64,000 nt of DNA from Salinibacter pepae (GTDB lineage Bacteria > Bacteroidota > Rhodothermia > Rhodothermales > Salinibacteraceae): contig NZ_CAMTTE010000001.1 of NCBI RefSeq assembly GCF_947077775.1, positions 1,116,001 to 1,180,000 on the forward strand, given 5' to 3'. Each line of letters opens with the position of its first letter. Within the stretch, counting starts at the first letter, position 1. The notes beneath the pieces are model-generated. The model was not told the DNA's origin and did no database searches. It saw nothing but the letters and a program-made list of their open reading frames with translations. Position numbers and translations under genes: made by a program. Positions 60,268 to 64,000 of this stretch are shown piece by piece.

Positions 60268-61728
60268 CTACGGAAAGATGCCCATCTGGTCGTAGGAGCT
60301 CGCAATCTTGTCGATGGCGCTCACGAAAGCTGCCGTGCGCGTGTCGACCCCCTTCTTCTCACGGATGGCCCGGATCTCATCGTAGGCGTGGCTCATGGTG
60401 TCTTCCAGTCCCGAGTGCACGAGGTCCCGCTCGCCGGCCCCGAAGCCGACCTGCTCAATGAGCGACTCCAGGAGGTCTTCGCTGAAGTCCTCCGCGGTCA
60501 GCTCGTCCACGGCCCGGAGGATGCGCTCCGCGTTGCGCTCTTCGAAGCGGCGGCTCATGCGCCCGTGCCGGACGTGAGAGAGATTCCGGAGCCACTCGAA
60601 GTACGACACCGTGACGCCCCCCGCGTTGAGGTAGACGTCCGGAATGATCATGGCGTTCTTCGCCTGAAGAATCTCGTCGGCCTCGGAGGTGACGGGGCCA
60701 TTGGCCGCCTCCGCAATGATGCTCGCCTGGATGTCCGGGGCGTTGTCGGCGGTGATGACTCCCTCCAGCGCCGCGGGAATCAGGATGTCGCAGGGGAGTT
60801 CGAGCGCTGCCGCGGAGGTCTCGATGTTTTCGGCGTCGGCGAAGCCCAGGATCGACCCTGTCTCTTCGCGGTGGGCCACCACGTCGTCCACGTCGAGCCC
60901 GTCCGGGTCGTGAATGGCGCCTTCAATTTCGGCGATGCCTACGATTTTGGCCCCGCCGTCTTCCAGAAACCGGGCGGCGTGGTAGCCGACGTTCCCCAGC
61001 CCCTGAATGACGACGCTCTTCCCCTCCAGCCCCGGCTCCAGACCAAGGCGCGTCATGTCTTCCGGGTACCCGCACGCCTCGCGGATGCCGTAGTAGACCC
61101 CGCGCCCGGTCGCTTCCGTACGGCCCCGCACACCGCCCTGCCCCACCGGCTTTCCGGTGACGCACGCCAGGGCGTTGAGGTCCTCGTCGCCGATCTGGTT
61201 GTAGGTGTCCATGATCCACGCCATCTCCTGCGGCCCCGTGCCGTAGTCGGGGGCCGGCACGTCCGTTCCGGGGCCGATGAAGTCTTTTCGCTCGAGCTCG
61301 AAGGTGTACCGGCGCGTGATGCGTTCCAGCTCCGTCGTCGAGTAGTTGCGCGCGTCGATGCACACCCCGCCCTTGGCCCCGCCAAACGGGACGTCCACGA
61401 TGGCGCACTTGTAGCTCATGAGGGCCGAGAGGGCCATCACCTCGTCCACGTTCACGCTGGGGGCGTAGCGGATGCCGCCCTTCGTGGGCTGCATGTGGTG
61501 GCTGTGCTCTCCCCGGTAGCCCCGGATGACCTGAATGCTGCCGTCGTCCCGCTCGATCGGAAACTCGAACCGGATGATGTTGTCGCAGGCCCGGATCTGG
61601 TGGAGCACGCCGCGTGGATGATCGGTCCGGGCGGCGGCTTCGTCAAACATCTGATTCACCTCGCCGAAGAAGCCGTCGGACGATTCGGCCTGGCCGTTCG
61701 CCTGCGGGGTTGCGTTCGAGCCTTCCAT
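60268..61728 (-). CDS. gdhA: Glutamate dehydrogenase (Glu/Leu/Phe/Val family)
   Basis: The product is 486 residues from ATG at 61728; an ATG at 61773 is possible. The catalytic segment TKGGIRYAPSVNVDEVMALS and the PFGGAKGGVCID lysine loop are present, with the strand before FIGPGTDVPAPDYGTGPQEMAW. The Rossmann fold has VVIQGLGNVGYHAARF. The C-terminal part DEILQAKNAMIIPDVYLNAGG also matches. It interconverts 2-oxoglutarate plus ammonia and glutamate, supplying the precursor for the arginine cluster earlier in the window. Its length is a little above the usual 410-430, mainly from an N-terminal Ser/Gln/Gly-rich extension. Confidence 0.94.
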   Translation of the reverse strand: MEGSNATPQANGQAESSDGFFGEVNQMFDEAAARTDHPRGVLHQIRACDNIIRFEFPIERDDGSIQVIRGYRGEHSHHMQPTKGGIRYAPSVNVDEVMALSALMSYKCAIVDVPFGGAKGGVCIDARNYSTTELERITRRYTFELERKDFIGPGTDVPAPDYGTGPQEMAWIMDTYNQIGDEDLNALACVTGKPVGQGGVRGRTEATGRGVYYGIREACGYPEDMTRLGLEPGLEGKSVVIQGLGNVGYHAARFLEDGGAKIVGIAEIEGAIHDPDGLDVDDVVAHREETGSILGFADAENIETSAAALELPCDILIPAALEGVITADNAPDIQASIIAEAANGPVTSEADEILQAKNAMIIPDVYLNAGGVTVSYFEWLRNLSHVRHGRMSRRFEERNAERILRAVDELTAEDFSEDLLESLIEQVGFGAGERDLVHSGLEDTMSHAYDEIRAIREKKGVDTRTAAFVSAIDKIASSYDQMGIFP

Positions 61729-62077
61729 GGGAAAAGAAGAAACAGCTTGTAAAAAAGGACGCGGTGTGCTCATAAAAGCGGGGACCACGCCGAACCGCAA
61801 GCGCTTCCACGTCCGTTCGCTGCGAAATTTCTTCGGAGGCTCTGTGGCGTTCGCCCGAGCGGCGCCGCCCAATAGGCAGCCCGCGGGCGCGAGGGGACAC
61901 ACACGCGCTTCGTCAGTAGTGTGTACGTCCGTCCCTTTTTGTTTGCACTAGGTCGCCGGCTTTTCCCCCGCTCCGGATGATCGGGGCGCCGGGTTGCGAC
62001 CGGTCAACGAGCTGTGCCAGACCCTACGCTTCCGGACGCTCCGAGCTCGCGTTTTTCTCGCCGACGCCCTCCAGGCC
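61729..62077. other. Divergent region between glutamate dehydrogenase and antiporter genes
   Basis: This 349-base non-coding region contains GCTTGTAAAAAAGGACG near 61744 and GCATCGTC-type G+C-rich sequence toward the antiporter. It must hold both promoters. The antiporter frame is also open to a TTG at about 61994, so the left limit of that gene is uncertain. No RNA gene is seen. Confidence 0.35.
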
Positions 62078-64000
62078 GTGCCTGAATCCATTCTCCTCAA
62101 CATTACCGTCGTCGTCATGCTGGGCATCGGGGCACAGTGGGCCGCGTGGCGGTTTCGGCTGCCCTCCATTCTGCTGCTGCTCCTGGTGGGCTTCCTCGCC
62201 GGCCCGGTGCTGGGGGTGCTCGACCCGCAGTCCCTCCGCGGGGACTGGCTGTTCGCCTTCGTCTCCCTGTCCATCGGAATTATTTTGTTCGAGGGCGGGC
62301 TGAGCCTCCGGCTCTCCGAGCTGCGGGAGGTGGGCAGTACGGTCTTCAACCTCATCACGATCGGGGTGCTGCTCACGTGGGGCCTCGGGGCGGCCGGGGC
62401 CTACTACATCCTGGAGTTCGATGTGGGACTGTCCGTGCTCATCGGGGCCATCCTGACGGTAACGGGGCCGACGGTCGTCGTCCCCCTTCTGCGCCACGTC
62501 CGGCCCAAAGGCCGCGTCGGCACCATTGCCAAATGGGAGGGCATCACGATCGACCCGGTGGGGGCCATTTTGGCCGTGCTGGTCCTCGAGACCCTGATCC
62601 TGATGAACGACCCGGCCCGGGCGGGCGCCGGCACCTCGGCCGCCGCCGAGCACGTCGCGATCGGGCTCGGCCTCGAGATCTTCGTGGCCCTGGGCATCAG
62701 CGTGGTGGCCACCATGCTGCTCGTGGTGATCCTGCGGCGGCGCATGGTGCCGGACTTTCTCCGGAACCCCGTCACCCTGATGGTGGTGGTCGTGGCCTTC
62801 GTCGTCGCCAACGTGCTGCAGCACGAGTCCGGCCTGCTCGCCACGACGCTCATGGGCATCGCCCTGGCCAACCAGCCGTACGTGTCCGTGCAGCGCATCA
62901 TCGAGTTTAAAGAGAACCTGCAGGTGCTGCTCATCGGGTCGCTCTTTGTGCTTCTGAGCGCCCGGTTGGAGATGAGCGCCCTGGAGTACATCGACCTGCG
63001 GGTGCTCATCTTCCTCGGCCTTCTGGTCGTGATCGTACGCCCGCTCGCCGTCTTCGTCTCCTCCTTCGGGTCGAACCTGGAGTGGGAAGAAAAGGCGTTC
63101 CTGTCGTGGCTGGCCCCGCGAGGCATCGTGGCCGCGGCCGTGGCGTCGCTCTTTGCGTATCAGCTGCGCCCTGTCTACCCGGGGGCGGTGGACGGGATGG
63201 TGCCGGTCATCTTTGCCGTGATCGTCGGCACGGTGGCCATCTACGGCCTCACGCTCGCCCCCCTCGCCCGGTGGCTCGACCTGGCCGAGCCGAACCCGAA
63301 CGGCCTCCTCTTCGTGGGGGCGGCGCCCTGGGTGCGCACGGTGGCCCGGCACGTGCAGGAGCTCGGCTACTCTGTCGCCCTGCTCGACAACAACCCGGTT
63401 CACGTCCGGTCGGCCCGCGAGGAGGGCCTCACGGCGCACCAGGGCAACGCGCTGTCGGAAAACATCGTCGACGAGATCACCCTCAGCGGGATTGGGCACC
63501 TGCTCATCACGATCCCGAACGACGAGGTCGCGTCGCTCACGGCCCTCCACTTTTCGGAGGTCTTCGAGAGCACCGACATTTACCAGCTCGCCGCGCAGCC
63601 CGACAGCCGACACGGCGGGGAGGGCGTGATGCCCGGCCACCTTCGCGGCCGCCCACTCTTCGGAGAGGACACCAGCTACCAGTTGCTGAAGGCCTGCCTG
63701 AATCGGGGCGACACCATCGAGGTGCTCACGCTGAGCGACGAGACGTCAGACGAGACGCAGGAGTACTACAGCCACGAGGACCTGTCGAACGAGTACGAGG
63801 ACGAGTCCGTCATCCCGCTCTTCATCCTGCGCGAAAACGACACGTTGGAGATCGTGTCGGAGACGAGCCAGTTTCGGCTGCGCCCCCAAGACCGGCTCCT
63901 CGCCCTCGTCGGGGCGGGCGCAGACACGCGCGACCACAAGACCCCGGAGGTCGAGCAGACGGAGGGCGACGGGATTCTGGAGGTCGAAGAGTCGTCTCCG
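62078..64000 (+). CDS. CPA1-type Na+/H+ antiporter with TrkA-N/RCK domain (cut at window end)
   Basis: The frame runs from GTG 62078 to the last base, 641 codons, without stop. About twelve membrane segments begin ILLNITVVVMLGIGAQWAAW and include the CPA1 features GIILFEGGLSLRLSELR, VTGPTVVVPLL, AKWEGITIDPVGAILAVL, and WLAPRGIVAAAVASLF. From about residue 405 a RCK/TrkA-N domain begins (NGLLFVGAAPWVRTVARH), with GNALSENIVDEITLSGIGHLLI. A TrkA-C-like part follows (PLFILRENDTLEIVSETSQF). It exchanges Na+ or K+ for H+, of obvious use in a halophile. The start may be ATG 62117 or the upstream TTG. Confidence 0.9.
   Translation, partial: MPESILLNITVVVMLGIGAQWAAWRFRLPSILLLLLVGFLAGPVLGVLDPQSLRGDWLFAFVSLSIGIILFEGGLSLRLSELREVGSTVFNLITIGVLLTWGLGAAGAYYILEFDVGLSVLIGAILTVTGPTVVVPLLRHVRPKGRVGTIAKWEGITIDPVGAILAVLVLETLILMNDPARAGAGTSAAAEHVAIGLGLEIFVALGISVVATMLLVVILRRRMVPDFLRNPVTLMVVVVAFVVANVLQHESGLLATTLMGIALANQPYVSVQRIIEFKENLQVLLIGSLFVLLSARLEMSALEYIDLRVLIFLGLLVVIVRPLAVFVSSFGSNLEWEEKAFLSWLAPRGIVAAAVASLFAYQLRPVYPGAVDGMVPVIFAVIVGTVAIYGLTLAPLARWLDLAEPNPNGLLFVGAAPWVRTVARHVQELGYSVALLDNNPVHVRSAREEGLTAHQGNALSENIVDEITLSGIGHLLITIPNDEVASLTALHFSEVFESTDIYQLAAQPDSRHGGEGVMPGHLRGRPLFGEDTSYQLLKACLNRGDTIEVLTLSDETSDETQEYYSHEDLSNEYEDESVIPLFILRENDTLEIVSETSQFRLRPQDRLLALVGAGADTRDHKTPEVEQTEGDGILEVEESSP

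Overview
The window is about two-thirds G+C and its proteins are rich in Asp and Glu. Together with a photoactive yellow protein, a salt-in style acidic proteome, and Bacteroidota-type FecI/FecR/TonB-receptor and CHRD/FAS1 lipoprotein genes, this points to an extreme halophile of the Rhodothermota/Bacteroidota, most likely Salinibacter ruber or a close relative. No rRNA, tRNA, insertion sequence or phage gene was recognised.

Layout. (1) 1-8927 is a type I-E CRISPR-Cas locus. It holds the 3' end of casA(cse1), then casB, cas7, cas5, cas6e, cas1 and cas2, all on the + strand; cas3 is not in view. A leader and a 25-repeat array follow. Next come a decayed fragment of cas2, an Uma2-family nuclease-like gene on the - strand, a second copy of the same leader and an 11-repeat array. 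The repeats of the second array differ from those of the first by a fixed dinucleotide. A nested inverted-repeat element separates casA from casB. (2) 8974-18821 is an arginine biosynthesis cluster: argG, an uncharacterised P-loop gene, argC, argD, an acetyl/succinyl-ornithine-type carbamoyltransferase gene, argB, an ArgE/DapE-like deacylase gene and argH. It is preceded by a 37-codon ORF with seven Arg codons in nine and by an intrinsic-terminator hairpin, which looks like a ribosome-mediated arginine attenuator. (3) 18835-32300 is mixed housekeeping: a TerC membrane protein, photoactive yellow protein, a UPF0182 membrane protein, an exported methyltransferase, an NfeD/SPFH/SPFH cluster, a PgeF-type oxidase, a YheT-type hydrolase and RecJ. 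(4) 32301-49191 holds rho, a Tricorn-like secreted protease, a HAD phosphatase, an OmpA lipoprotein, a Nudix hydrolase, a SulP transporter, DUF2459, DinB and PHA-granule-type proteins, an M14 carboxypeptidase, a lone Lrp ligand-binding domain, a GIY-YIG protein and an acyl-CoA carboxylase beta subunit. (5) 49488-56489 is a surface-protein block: a small lipoprotein remnant, a CHRD lipoprotein, a frameshifted FAS1-CHRD gene, then ECF sigma factor, FecR anti-sigma and STN-containing TonB receptor genes. (6) 56490-64000 has a coiled-coil membrane protein, a GH97 glycosidase, a broken secreted-protein gene, glutamate dehydrogenase and a CPA1 Na+/H+ antiporter cut by the window end.

The genes of the arginine cluster together suffice to convert acylglutamate to arginine through N-acyl-citrulline; the first acylation enzyme is not present here. 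The Cas genes shown supply the Cascade subunits and the adaptation module for both arrays. Intergenic regions repeatedly carry short TCACGC/GTGATGC-type degenerate repeats and purine/pyrimidine-skewed inverted repeats. Several genes near 50.8 and 59.8 kb carry single-base frameshifts, which could be real decay or sequencing error.
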